From Fusibacter paucivorans (GTDB taxonomy: Bacteria > Bacillota > Clostridia > Peptostreptococcales > Acidaminobacteraceae): a DNA stretch of 64,000 nt. Made by a program: the position numbers and the translations under genes. Below, in pieces: positions 1-8,037 of the stretch (position 1 is the stretch's first letter; the number at the start of each line of letters is the position of its first letter). Below the pieces are notes generated by a model. It was not told the origin of the DNA and did no database searches. It saw only the letters and a list, made by a program, of their open reading frames with translations. Location of the stretch: NCBI RefSeq assembly GCF_018390735.1, contig NZ_JAHBCL010000001.1, forward strand, positions 62,001 through 126,000, in the 5' to 3' direction.

Positions 1-62
1 ACCACTGTGAAAACGGGAAGGGAAGCGGCACAATAGACATAAGTCAGGAGACCTGCCAGTTG
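1..62 (+). promoter_or_regulatory. Cobalamin riboswitch, 3' part, cut by the left edge
   Basis: The conserved B12 box AGTCAGGAGACCTGCC is at 42-57, preceded by CCACTGTGA at 2-10 and GGGAAGG at 15-21, the usual order in the cobalamin aptamer. The 5' half lies outside the window. It is oriented plus, but the nearest downstream genes are all on the minus strand, so its target is not obvious. Two intrinsic terminators follow at 126 and 173. Confidence 0.9.
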
Positions 63-125
63 TAATGCACTGTGATACTCACGAGGATGAGGTGTGTGGC
101 TTAAGTATTTTTATTATGCGACCAT

Positions 126-158
126 GCCCTTTCATACATGAAAGGGCTTTTTTATTTT
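126..158 (+). terminator. Intrinsic terminator after the cobalamin riboswitch
   Basis: A perfect 9-bp stem, GCCCTTTCA with TGAAAGGGC, closes a 4-nt loop and is followed by six T and then ATTTT. It lies about 65 nt after the B12 box, so it could be the riboswitch expression platform or the end of a short riboswitch-controlled RNA. The same 9-bp stem recurs at 20165-20188. Confidence 0.8.
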
Positions 159-172
159 GCTCATTGCTTTAG

Positions 173-198
173 GTGCCGTATCCTCCGGCACTTTTTTT
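173..198 (+). terminator. Second plus-strand intrinsic terminator
   Basis: The stem GTGCCG/CGGCAC (173-178 with 186-191) is followed by seven T. It is in tandem with the terminator at 126-158 and has no plus-strand reading frame in front of it. Confidence 0.7.
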
Positions 199-560
199 CT
201 TTTATTGAACTTCATTCCTCCATGATGATTTCCTTTACCCATGAAGTAATTGGTAAAGGCTTCAACCAATTTTGATAGTATATGGCTTACGCCATTTACG
301 CATACATCGTCATACTGATGTAAAACGTCACGTTCCTGTATCGACCAATCAAACGTGTACCCTTTGCATCGCCCCAGACGATGTTATAAAATCCTCCAGC
401 GGCTGACCACCGCTGATTACACCGAATCGTGCCCCTCTCCAAAATGCCGATTCGGTTTTTTCCATTTTTATACGTTCTTTTTCACAAACCACTTGAGTCA
501 CATTTCACAAGAAATTTTATAGCTTTCGTACGATTGATTTGCAGCTAATCATGCCGTGCA
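199..560. other. Gene-free stretch with one more plus-strand terminator
   Basis: No convincing coding sequence. The one structure is a plus-strand terminator at 422-461: CCGAATCG pairs with CGATTCGG and is followed by six T. A minus-strand frame of 38 codons starting at 465 has no ribosome site and runs through this hairpin, so I do not call it. Confidence 0.6.
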
Positions 561-1034
561 TTATTTACTGTACTCACAATTGCCTTCCCGTATGTCTTTC
601 GTCAATTGCTTTAGCTTTTCTCGAAGCGCGATACCTTCCGTCAATTCAAGGCCTACATCACAGGCAATTTTGTAAGGAATTTCCGCGGCAGACGTTTTAA
701 GTGCCTGTCCGGCATCGGTCAGCGTAATCATCAGCAGCCGCTCATCTTCGTCACTTCGCTGTCGTGTAATATACCCCTGCTTCTCTAATTTTTTTAACAG
801 CGGCGTCAAAGTGCCCGAATCCAACAAAAGCCGCTCACCCAACACTTTGGCAGAAATCGTTGTCTCTTCCCACAGTACCATCATCGTAATGTATTGCGTG
901 TAAGTAATCCCCAGTGCATCCAAGTGTGGGCGATAGCGTTTAATAATTTCCCGAGAACATGCATAGACGGCAAAGCACAGCTGATTTTCCAGCTTCAGTA
1001 CTGCGTCGTCATCGCGATATTTTTTTTCTGTCAT
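561..1034 (-). CDS. ohrR: MarR-family organic-peroxide-sensing repressor (OhrR type)
   Basis: A 157-residue winged-helix repressor. The N-terminus contains LENQLCFAVY, and Cys20 lines up with the peroxide-sensing Cys15 of Bacillus OhrR. The recognition region LLLDSGTLTPLLKKLE (about residues 68-83) is also typical of OhrR. Start chosen at 1034 because AGGAGG lies 6 nt upstream; a longer frame to 1127 would run through the promoter. The gene has its own TTGACA-17-TAATTT promoter overlapped by an OhrR-like operator, which implies autorepression. Its target here is probably the glutathione peroxidase at 7290, which has the same operator, and not an adjacent ohr gene. Confidence 0.88.
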   Translation of the reverse strand: MTEKKYRDDDAVLKLENQLCFAVYACSREIIKRYRPHLDALGITYTQYITMMVLWEETTISAKVLGERLLLDSGTLTPLLKKLEKQGYITRQRSDEDERLLMITLTDAGQALKTSAAEIPYKIACDVGLELTEGIALREKLKQLTKDIREGNCEYSK

Positions 1035-1095
1035 GTTGAGCCTCCTTTTGATTGACTTTGTCCAATTCCTATATAAAGCACACGTTTTAGTTTTG

Positions 1096-1146
1096 TTGAA
1101 TTTAATTGCATACAACCAAATTAGCATGCCTTAACTAAATTGTCAA
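1096..1146 (-). promoter_or_regulatory. ohrR promoter and OhrR-type operator
   Basis: On the minus strand TTGACA (1141-1146) and TAATTT (1118-1123) are 17 nt apart. An AT-rich imperfect palindrome at about 1098-1123, reading GGTTGTATGCAATTAAATTC on the minus strand, overlaps the -10 and start site. It resembles the Bacillus OhrR operator (TACAATTAAATTGTA-like) and the site at 7249-7275. Confidence 0.7.
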
Positions 1147-1234
1147 CGATACATTCAACATGACGATACCGCCCATTTAACATCTTATTTTAAATACGTA
1201 TCTTATGCATTGCGCTATCCTCTTCGTGATTTAT

Positions 1235-2104
1235 CTAATAAGGATAAACATACGCTTCCACGGGTTCTGCAGGTGCAATATCCACAGCATCAATAAACGG
1301 CTGACCATCCTCACCTATGTTGATAACACCTGAAACGGTCACCCACGAATCCGTCTTCAACCCTGAAGCGCCTTTATACTTACAAGGCATTCCTATTGGC
1401 GTCAAGTCTGCCGCACAGCAAACCATCGCAAGTCTTGCGGGGATAAAAGTATCTTCGTCAAGTGCATCCATATTGTTTAATACAAAACCCGTCACGATAA
1501 TTTCATAACCATTGTAATGGCTTGGATCGCGATAAATTGCATTGAGTCTATTATAAAATTCATCGTTGCCAACAATCACACGCTTCTCCGCGTCTTCTTG
1601 GGCGACTGTTCGTATTTCAGTTTGCATTTCTGTACGTGCCTCAGTTTGCCTCGATTCTTCCACTTGGTTATCGACCACAGCATCCTCTAATGTCGTCATT
1701 GCGACTGCCTCTAACGGCGAGGCAATTGCTTCATCATCGTCAAAATAAACCGACGCTTGCTGATCGATACTCATGGCACTGATCGGTTCGCTTTGAAAAA
1801 ATGCACTTGTATCTGAATAACGGCTATTCGTTTGAATAGGTTTATGCGGTACTAAAATAACCAATAGTGGCAGCAACAGCACAAAGCAATGGGCATACCG
1901 CGTTTTATAGGTTAACCGTTTCATTTTGCCGGATGAAACAGCCCATAGCAACAGCATTAATACGGTGAAATAAAGATAAGGCTTAACGCTCGGCGTCACA
2001 TAACTGAGATATCGATCGCTGGCAACGAGATAAAAAAGTGTTATGGCAAACGCCGCTTCACTCAATCCTTCTAAAATTGACTGCATGCTAAAATGAAATT
2101 TCAT
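1235..2104 (-). CDS. TIGR03943/DUF1980-family membrane-anchored protein
   Basis: A 289-residue protein of the TIGR03943 (YcgQ-like) type. Membrane segments lie at about residues 10-30, 40-60 and 68-86. A low-complexity acidic linker follows, then a C-terminal soluble domain with FYNRLNAIYRDPSHYNGYEI and MVCCAADLTPIG (a CC pair). This family is routinely encoded beside a DUF318 permease and CobW GTPases, and is thought to take part in metal handling; the mechanism is not established. Start at 2104 is supported by GGGAGG 8 nt upstream. The gene starts 1 nt after the fusion permease stop, so the two are translationally linked. Confidence 0.8.
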   Translation of the reverse strand: MKFHFSMQSILEGLSEAAFAITLFYLVASDRYLSYVTPSVKPYLYFTVLMLLLWAVSSGKMKRLTYKTRYAHCFVLLLPLLVILVPHKPIQTNSRYSDTSAFFQSEPISAMSIDQQASVYFDDDEAIASPLEAVAMTTLEDAVVDNQVEESRQTEARTEMQTEIRTVAQEDAEKRVIVGNDEFYNRLNAIYRDPSHYNGYEIIVTGFVLNNMDALDEDTFIPARLAMVCCAADLTPIGMPCKYKGASGLKTDSWVTVSGVINIGEDGQPFIDAVDIAPAEPVEAYVYPY

Positions 2105-2105
2105 A

Positions 2106-3647
2106 TCACATGCCTCCCATCTTTGAAAGCAAATATACGACGCCAAAACAAACGCCAAAGGTCGTCAAGAGCAAGCGTATGATAAAGTGTTTCGAAAACG
2201 AGGATGACAGCAACAGCACGTTTTTTATATCCATCATCGGTCCAAAGACGATAAATCCCATGATCGCGCCAAGTGAAAATTGGCTCAAGAAACTTCTGGC
2301 GACAATGGCATCTGAGGAAGAACAAAGTGAGAGGGCAAAGGCAAGGCACATCATAACGACAACGGCACCCGCTCCCTGATAAACACCAAGGGTATTCTGA
2401 ATATTAATGACCTGAAGAATCGCTGAAACAAACGTCCCGATTACCAAATACTTACCGACGTCAAAGAAAGTTGCCTGCGCGTGACGCATCACAACCCAAA
2501 ACCTTTCTTTAAGTTTTCCATCCGTCGTATCTTCATAAAATCCACAACTGCATAAGATCTCCTCATAGCGCGTCTCACGAAAAAGGTTATCTCCTGCAGG
2601 CCATATGATATATGTCGTGCCAATGAAGATCGCCGTGATAATGCCAAAACAAATACGGCTTGCAACAATGAATAGATCGCCACTAAAGGCATAGTAGGTC
2701 GATACAATAACCCATGGGTTAATGACTGGCGTCACCAGCATAAAAGTAACTGCTGCAGGCAGCGGCACACCCTTGCGTAAAAGCCCCTTAAAAACAGGAA
2801 TAGATGCACAGTCACAAACAGGAAAAAGAAAGCCGCCAAGAACGGCAAAAAGCATTCCCATGCCAATCGATTTTGGAAAATAGCGTTCAATAAGTCTTTG
2901 GGGTACTAAAATCTGAAGCACCGATGACAATAAAACACCAATCAGCAAGAAAGGAACTGCTTGCAGTATAATCCCTAAAAAAATATTGACAATTGTATCA
3001 GCCGGAATACCAATCGCATTCAGCACCGCTTTTACCAACAAGTATATCCCCGCCAATAGCAAAAACGTAAGTGATAAACGACTGCCCGCATGCTCTCGCT
3101 CCTTGGTAAGTTGTCTTTGAATCGCTTCATAGGCATCAAATTGGAGTAGCTTGACACCTGGGTTCAATCTTTTTAATTGTGCTTTTAAGCGTCGATCTAT
3201 CTGACCTCGCATGGCAATACAATCACATTCTGCAACTTGGGACAGCAATGCGGGCCCCGTTCTCCCCAGTAAGTTTGGCAGCATCTCTGCATGTCCTACG
3301 AGCAGCATCCCCTTTAGGCTGCATTTTCCTTTTAAAACAGAAGCGTTTAATAGTTTATAAAGCTGCTCCATCGCAACCATACCGTTCCATTCAATCCACA
3401 GAGCATCGGGCCTCTCTGACGCTATCAGGCCTGCCATTTGTTCAGCCACCAATTCTGGTTGCGACATCGTTTGTTCCATTGAAAACATTAGGCTTTTAAC
3501 ACAGCCTTGCAGGACCGTTTCACCCATCTCAAATTGTACCACCCCCACTTTTGCCGATTGCCATTCGCTTCTGCTAAGCAATTGATTGAGAAGCATCGTC
3601 TTTCCAGACTCTAGAAACCCTGAAACCACGTATATTGGGGTATTCAT
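2106..3647 (-). CDS. Fusion of a CobW-like GTPase domain and a DUF318 permease
   Basis: A 513-residue two-part protein. Residues 1 to about 185 resemble CobW/COG0523: P-loop GFLESGKT at 10-17 and a degenerate remainder with VGVVQFEMGE, but no CxCC metal motif (CVKSLMF stands in that region). Residues about 200-513 form a DUF318 (YcgR-like) permease with roughly eight hydrophobic segments and the family motif FPVCDCASIPVFKGLL, then LVTPVINPWV. These two domains are normally separate neighbouring genes. The frame is continuous through the linker (KEREHAGSRLSLT). Start at 3647 follows AGAGG and lies 1 nt past the CobW stop. Likely role: energised or gated metal or metallo-ligand transport; the substrate is unknown. 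Confidence 0.82.
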   Translation of the reverse strand: MNTPIYVVSGFLESGKTMLLNQLLSRSEWQSAKVGVVQFEMGETVLQGCVKSLMFSMEQTMSQPELVAEQMAGLIASERPDALWIEWNGMVAMEQLYKLLNASVLKGKCSLKGMLLVGHAEMLPNLLGRTGPALLSQVAECDCIAMRGQIDRRLKAQLKRLNPGVKLLQFDAYEAIQRQLTKEREHAGSRLSLTFLLLAGIYLLVKAVLNAIGIPADTIVNIFLGIILQAVPFLLIGVLLSSVLQILVPQRLIERYFPKSIGMGMLFAVLGGFLFPVCDCASIPVFKGLLRKGVPLPAAVTFMLVTPVINPWVIVSTYYAFSGDLFIVASRICFGIITAIFIGTTYIIWPAGDNLFRETRYEEILCSCGFYEDTTDGKLKERFWVVMRHAQATFFDVGKYLVIGTFVSAILQVINIQNTLGVYQGAGAVVVMMCLAFALSLCSSSDAIVARSFLSQFSLGAIMGFIVFGPMMDIKNVLLLSSSFSKHFIIRLLLTTFGVCFGVVYLLSKMGGM

Positions 3648-3648
3648 T

Positions 3649-4563
3649 TTATTTACCTCTAAAGAGCGCTTGCAGCGCCGGTACATTGAGGTCTTCACCA
3701 ATAATGCACAGCGCTTCGCCTACTGTATCGCAATTATTTATTGAAGCTTCTCCGGGCACATACTGGAGGTTAGCATATCCCCCTTTAATCGGAACAATGC
3801 CTTTTGCACGCACAATATTGCCATAACACGCCTTTGAAAGTGATGTCAATTTATCTAAAAGCACCTTTTGATCTAGCGCTTCTTGTATGTCAATCGTAAT
3901 GGTATCAAAAATTTCATTTGCCGTATGGTCGTGATGATGTTCTCCTTCACCGCAATCGCAAACTGTCGCATCGCAAATATTGAAAAGTGATGTTTGGGGC
4001 AGCAAAACATGTGTATCAATGGGTTCACAGATTACTTCTGCATGAATTGCAATTTCTTTAATCGACTTTTGCAGCAATGGCAATGCGTTTTCACATGCTG
4101 TCACACGATTGAGAATGATCACATCTGCATGTTGTATTTGATCTTTATAAAAGGTGCCAAAGTTATACAAATAGCGTTCATGACGCTTGGCATCGACAAC
4201 AGTAAATTTGCCTTTGATCTCAGCATGGGGGGCAATGCGAGAATCTCTACAGGCACTGGCGACATCAGAGAGCTTCCCTACCCCTGATGGCTCAATCATA
4301 ACGACTTCCGGCTCGAAATGCGTCAATAGCGCTTTTAACGCATTTATAAAATCCCCTGACAAACTACAGCATATGCAGCCTGCATTAATTGCCTGCACTT
4401 CGATCGCCCCCGTCGCAAGCAGTGCCGAATCAATGTTCACATCACCAAAATCATTTTCAATAAGTGCCACTTTACGATTTCGAAATACCCCTTGCAGCAT
4501 TTTTTGAATCAGTGTCGTTTTCCCTGCCCCCAAAAAACCGGAGATAATATATATTTCTGTCAC
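3649..4563 (-). CDS. CobW/COG0523-family metal-chaperone GTPase
   Basis: A 304-residue G3E GTPase. Walker A GFLGAGKT is at 9-16, and the metal-binding CxCC motif GCICC has Cys63, Cys65 and Cys66. A histidine/cysteine-rich stretch, CDCGEGEHHHDH, lies near 202-213. The usual NKxD is NRVT. Such proteins deliver zinc, cobalt or other metals to client proteins. It is the first gene of a three-gene operon with 1-nt gaps. The start is GTG at 4563, chosen because GAGGAGGG lies 7 nt upstream. A promoter with a palindromic operator (4633-4691) precedes it, which suggests metal-responsive control. Confidence 0.87.
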   Translation of the reverse strand: MTEIYIISGFLGAGKTTLIQKMLQGVFRNRKVALIENDFGDVNIDSALLATGAIEVQAINAGCICCSLSGDFINALKALLTHFEPEVVMIEPSGVGKLSDVASACRDSRIAPHAEIKGKFTVVDAKRHERYLYNFGTFYKDQIQHADVIILNRVTACENALPLLQKSIKEIAIHAEVICEPIDTHVLLPQTSLFNICDATVCDCGEGEHHHDHTANEIFDTITIDIQEALDQKVLLDKLTSLSKACYGNIVRAKGIVPIKGGYANLQYVPGEASINNCDTVGEALCIIGEDLNVPALQALFRGK

Positions 4564-4632
4564 TTTTGTGCCCTCCTCAGCTTATGTTTATATGCTTTTA
4601 CGCTTGTCCGCGTACCCTCCAACAATCCTAGT

Positions 4633-4691
4633 TGCAAATGCAACTCATTTGCATATAAAAACATTATAAAAGTATCGCGATCCATCGTCAA
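4633..4691 (-). promoter_or_regulatory. Promoter and palindromic operator of the CobW operon
   Basis: The minus strand shows TTGACG (4686-4691), a 17-nt spacer and TATAAT (4663-4668). Just past the start site lies a perfect 8-bp inverted repeat with a 5-nt centre, core GCAAATGCAACTCATTTGC, at 4633-4653. The position fits repression. The repeat does not match the Bacillus Zur consensus, so the regulator is unassigned. Confidence 0.75.
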
Positions 4692-4911
4692 CCCTATCGC
4701 TTGATAAAACACGTTACCATTATCATAATCGGTTTGTCCAAAAGCTACTGTTCGATTTCTTCACGACAAAAAACGCTGTACACAACGTAAAAACGTCAAT
4801 GCGCAGCGTTTGCTGGATAATATCATAATACAATTTAAATTTCATGCAATTACTTTTTATTAAACACGAATAATCGGTTGTTTTCTGGCTTTAATACAAT
4901 CAATTAAAACG
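4692..4911. other. Rest of the 348-nt gap before the DapA-family gene
   Basis: Together with 4564-4691 this fills the space between the CobW start and the end of the DapA-family gene. Outside the promoter/operator I see no reading frame, RNA gene or clear terminator here. Confidence 0.6.
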
Positions 4912-5805
4912 TTAACCAATACCATTGGCTAACAGCAAAGCCCTAATCTGCGCCGCTTCTTCGTCATTAGCCATAATCCCAGGCGCCTTGACTTCCGGCA
5001 CAATTGGCACACCCACGAGCTTAACCGCCATTTTAATTGCCGCGACAAACGGCTGCGTCATCGTATAAACCGGCATTAAGTCACTGACCACTTTCTGACA
5101 GTCGAGTACCGTCGCCATGTCGCCAGTCACATAGGCGGTATAAAGCTTTTTAAACAGCGACGGATAAAAGTTTGAAATACCGCCGATCAGGCCATCGCCG
5201 CCCGCCATGAGATTAGGCACAAAATATTCATCAAACCCCGTGAAAAAACAAAAGTCTGGGCGCACCGGTTTCACTGCTTGAATCAGTGCGCGCGTATGAC
5301 TGATATTGTCAACGGTATCTTTAATGCCCACAATATTTTTAAAATCCACTGCCAGCCGCTTAACAAGCGCCGGTGTTAAATCATGCACGGTGCGTTCCGG
5401 AAAATTGTAAAGCATCATTGGCAGTTTAACACTCGTTGCAACCATCTCAAAATAGCGGTACAAATTGGCTTCATCCAATTTAAAGTAATAGGGTGATACA
5501 ACCAAAATCGCGGTTGCCCCTGCACGCTCAGCATACTGCGAGAGTTCAATGACTTCATCGACTTGGGTACCCCCCGTTCCAATCAGTACGGGCACACGGC
5601 CGTCAACGATTTTTACTGCATGGTCGATTAACGCTTTTTTCTCTGACATTGAAATGGCAAAAAATTCGCCAATACTGCCTAAAAAGAGCAGACCGTCAAC
5701 GCCGTCCTCAATTAAAAACTCAATCATTTTTGTGGTGCCCTGTAAATCAATGCACTTGTTCTCATCTAAAATTGTCACCATAGGTGTAATCACGCCTTTA
5801 AACAT
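4912..5805 (-). CDS. DapA/N-acetylneuraminate-lyase family aldolase or dehydratase
   Basis: A 297-residue class I aldolase. Schiff-base Lys162 lies in GIKDT, Tyr133 in MLYNFPERT, and the substrate-loop motif is GSIGE at 43-47. The family includes dihydrodipicolinate synthase, 2-keto-3-deoxy-acid aldolases and deaminating dehydratases, and sequence alone does not separate these. It stands as a single gene, not in a lysine cluster, so a catabolic 2-oxo-acid role is as likely as lysine synthesis. Start at 5805 has AAGGAGG 8 nt upstream; the frame is open further but without a ribosome site. Confidence 0.85.
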   Translation of the reverse strand: MFKGVITPMVTILDENKCIDLQGTTKMIEFLIEDGVDGLLFLGSIGEFFAISMSEKKALIDHAVKIVDGRVPVLIGTGGTQVDEVIELSQYAERAGATAILVVSPYYFKLDEANLYRYFEMVATSVKLPMMLYNFPERTVHDLTPALVKRLAVDFKNIVGIKDTVDNISHTRALIQAVKPVRPDFCFFTGFDEYFVPNLMAGGDGLIGGISNFYPSLFKKLYTAYVTGDMATVLDCQKVVSDLMPVYTMTQPFVAAIKMAVKLVGVPIVPEVKAPGIMANDEEAAQIRALLLANGIG

Positions 5806-6177
5806 AGCAAAACCTCCTTGAAAATTGCCTTTCTTTTCTCTATGGCAATGCATCGCTAAAATGATAATCTTACTTAACATCCGATCATCCCGCATGCAGT
5901 TGTCATCATCTTATTGCGGCAAGAAATTTCTATGCAAACCTTCCGCTTGGAAACCTGCATAGGCCACACCGCTAGAGCTTTATATTGCATTTATCACTAA
6001 GTTTTATATTACCTTTACCATTAAGTTCTATATTGCATTTTAGACATCTGATGGCACTTGGATTTTTGAATTCTTTTTGAATACACCGTGAAACAAAACG
6101 AAATACGCCGCCTGCGCACCAAAACCATCACACACTGACATACCTGCGGTACGGCTTTTAGTCAATCACCGCCACAA
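5806..6177. other. Intergenic stretch carrying a short tandem repeat
   Basis: Holds the upstream region of the DapA-family gene and the 3' flank of the EamA gene. The only structure is the three-unit repeat at 5976-6047. I see no reading frame or clear terminator. Confidence 0.6.
5976..6047. repeat. Three tandem copies of a degenerate 24-nt unit
   Basis: Units at 5976-5999, 6000-6023 and 6024-6047 share AGYTYTATATTRCMTTTA. The third copy diverges at its end. AT-rich and non-coding. Confidence 0.75.
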
Positions 6178-7083
6178 TCATATGTTCTGCGCTTGCTTTT
6201 GAATAAATTTTTGTTCAAACATACCCGTGGTTAAATAAACGCCTGTCATCACGAGCAGCCCTCCGACAATTTGGCTCCAAACGAGTTCAGCACCAAGTAA
6301 TACGCTGATGAGTGCCGTAAAAACAGGTACGAGATTCATAAAAACACCTGCACGGCTTGCACCAATCTCCATGACGGACATATTCCAAAAGATAAATGAA
6401 CCCACTGATGGAAATAAGACAATATATGCCATCCCCACAAAGGCCATCGGTTCCACACCACTGAGATCAATTCCCTGAATCAGTACAAAAGGCGTGAGCA
6501 GCATCACCGCAAAAAGGCCGGCGATCGCCGTTGCCGTAATAGGTTTAATCTCTTTTAGCCGTTTAGCAATCAACGAGTAAATTGCCCATACTGTAATCGC
6601 ACCCAACATCAGTAAATCACCTGTATTGTAGTGAATTTTAAAAATAGAGAGCAGGTGTCCACCTGTTAATGTCGTAATAACGCCAAGGAGTGATACGACA
6701 ATCCCTAATCGCCGCCATCCGGAAATGCTTTCTCGCAGGACAATCGCCGATAAAATAACAATCATACCCGGATTAAGCGCACTTACGAGCGCCGCATTGG
6801 TGGAAGAAGTAAAATGCAGTGACGTGTACAAAATCATATTGTAGCCAATATACCCAAGAATACCCATTGGCAATAATAGCGGCCATGATTTAAATGCCTT
6901 GCGCCAATCCGGTCTTTCCATAAAATGGGCAATTGGAAAGAGCAGCAGGCATGCAAACAGCCATCTGACAAATGTCATTGAGAGCGGGGTCAACTGCGTT
7001 ACCACATATTTTCCGAAGACGTAGTTGCCAGCCCAGAATAAATTGCACAAAGTTAACATTAACCATACCGTCGTTTTCCTCAT
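6178..7083 (-). CDS. EamA-family (DMT) transporter
   Basis: A 301-residue protein with about ten hydrophobic segments in two EamA repeats, for example WAGNYVFGKYV near the start and FIFWNMSVMEIGASRAGVF in the second half. These inner-membrane carriers usually export amino acids or metabolites; the substrate cannot be read. Start at 7083 with GGGAGG 5 nt upstream. It is divergent from the glutathione peroxidase gene and appears monocistronic. Confidence 0.87.
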   Translation of the reverse strand: MRKTTVWLMLTLCNLFWAGNYVFGKYVVTQLTPLSMTFVRWLFACLLLFPIAHFMERPDWRKAFKSWPLLLPMGILGYIGYNMILYTSLHFTSSTNAALVSALNPGMIVILSAIVLRESISGWRRLGIVVSLLGVITTLTGGHLLSIFKIHYNTGDLLMLGAITVWAIYSLIAKRLKEIKPITATAIAGLFAVMLLTPFVLIQGIDLSGVEPMAFVGMAYIVLFPSVGSFIFWNMSVMEIGASRAGVFMNLVPVFTALISVLLGAELVWSQIVGGLLVMTGVYLTTGMFEQKFIQKQAQNI

Positions 7084-7215
7084 AATGCCTCCCTGATGTC
7101 TTCAAAATGTCTTCTGAGTCTTCCCGATAGAAATCCTTGCATTGTTATTGTTTCATTGTACCTTATTTAATGGGAAAAGTGTACGTTATCCTGCACGAAT
7201 TACATTTTTTTGTCA

Positions 7216-7282
7216 TTGACTTGCGGTGTTTTTCTGATATAATAATTTCATACAATTTAATTGCATGCAATTTAAATGGAGG
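7216..7282 (+). promoter_or_regulatory. gpx promoter with OhrR-type operator
   Basis: TTGACT (7216-7221), a 16-nt spacer and TATAAT (7238-7243) form a strong promoter. The palindrome TACAATTTAATTGCATGCAA at 7251-7270, continuing to about 7275, covers the start site. It matches the Bacillus OhrR operator pattern and the element upstream of ohrR. GGAGG at 7278-7282 is the ribosome site. Confidence 0.8.
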
Positions 7283-7289
7283 TTATCCT

Positions 7290-7835
7290 ATGTCACTATA
7301 TGATTTAACAGCAACAACTATTGAAGGCGAGAGCCAATCACTCTCTGAATACAAAGGCAAAGTCCTCATTGTTGTCAATACGGCCAGTAAATGCGGCTTC
7401 ACACCGCAATATGAAGATCTGGAAAAGCTATATCAAAAATATCAGGAACAGGGGCTTGAAATTCTCGGCTTCCCATCCAATCAATTCGCAGAGCAGGAAC
7501 CCGGTACCAACGATGAAGTCAAATCTTTCTGTCTGCTCAATTACGGCGTCACCTTTCCGCTCTTTGCCAAGACGGACGTACGCGGCAGCAATGCTCATCC
7601 CGTCTTTAAATACCTGACTGCTGAAAAAGGTTTTGAAGGCTTTGGCAAGTTTAATCCGACAGGAAAAATGCTTTCTGCGATGCTTAAACTAAAATACCCT
7701 GAAATCATGCCCGGCGACGGTATCAAATGGAACTTTACAAAATTCCTCATTGATCGTGAAGGCAATGTGATCAAGCGCTTTGAACCGACCGTCTCACCGC
7801 TTGATATGGAAGACGACTTGAAGCAGCTTCTTTAA
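7290..7835 (+). CDS. gpx: Glutathione-peroxidase-family thiol peroxidase
   Basis: A 181-residue peroxidase of the GPx fold. The catalytic tetrad is visible: Cys35 in [10 protein letters not shown] (in place of selenocysteine), Gln65 in GFPSNQF, and Trp147/Asn148 in KWNFTKFL. Cys81 in EVKSFC is the likely resolving cysteine, so thioredoxin-type reductants rather than glutathione are expected. It reduces organic hydroperoxides in the cytoplasm. Start at 7290 is set by GGAGG 7 nt upstream; the longer frame to 7137 runs through the promoter. The operator implies control by the OhrR protein at 561. Confidence 0.93.
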   Translation: MSLYDLTATTIEGESQSLSEYKGKVLIVVNTASKCGFTPQYEDLEKLYQKYQEQGLEILGFPSNQFAEQEPGTNDEVKSFCLLNYGVTFPLFAKTDVRGSNAHPVFKYLTAEKGFEGFGKFNPTGKMLSAMLKLKYPEIMPGDGIKWNFTKFLIDREGNVIKRFEPTVSPLDMEDDLKQLL

Positions 7836-7886
7836 GCATTGACCACGATTAACCCACATGATCTAAATACCGTCTATCATACATGA

Positions 7887-7952
7887 AAAATCCCCTCATT
7901 GGCTTTAACGTCACCCATTGTAGTGACTGTTAAACGGTTATGAGGGGATTTT
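7887..7952. terminator. Bidirectional terminator between gpx and the XRE-cupin gene
   Basis: AAAATCCCCTCA (7887-7898) pairs with TGAGGGGATTTT (7941-7952), with a nested GTCAC/GTGAC stem inside. A-tract and T-tract flank both sides, so it can stop convergent transcription from either gene. Confidence 0.85.
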
Positions 7953-8037
7953 CATTTTATACAAATCTAATTTTAAGACGCGCCGCAGCGTTTTTCCTAC
8001 GCTTCGCGCCCCATTTATCACATTTTAAGGATGCGCT

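Noticed and set aside
342-465. Minus-strand frame of about 38 codons starting at 465 in the riboswitch-side gap
   Set aside because: No ribosome site, runs through a plus-strand terminator stem, and no recognisable protein motif.
2110-2379. Plus-strand open frame antisense to the permease domain
   Set aside because: No ribosome site; it lies opposite a clear membrane protein, and the Pro/Lys/Ser-rich translation is typical of a shadow frame.
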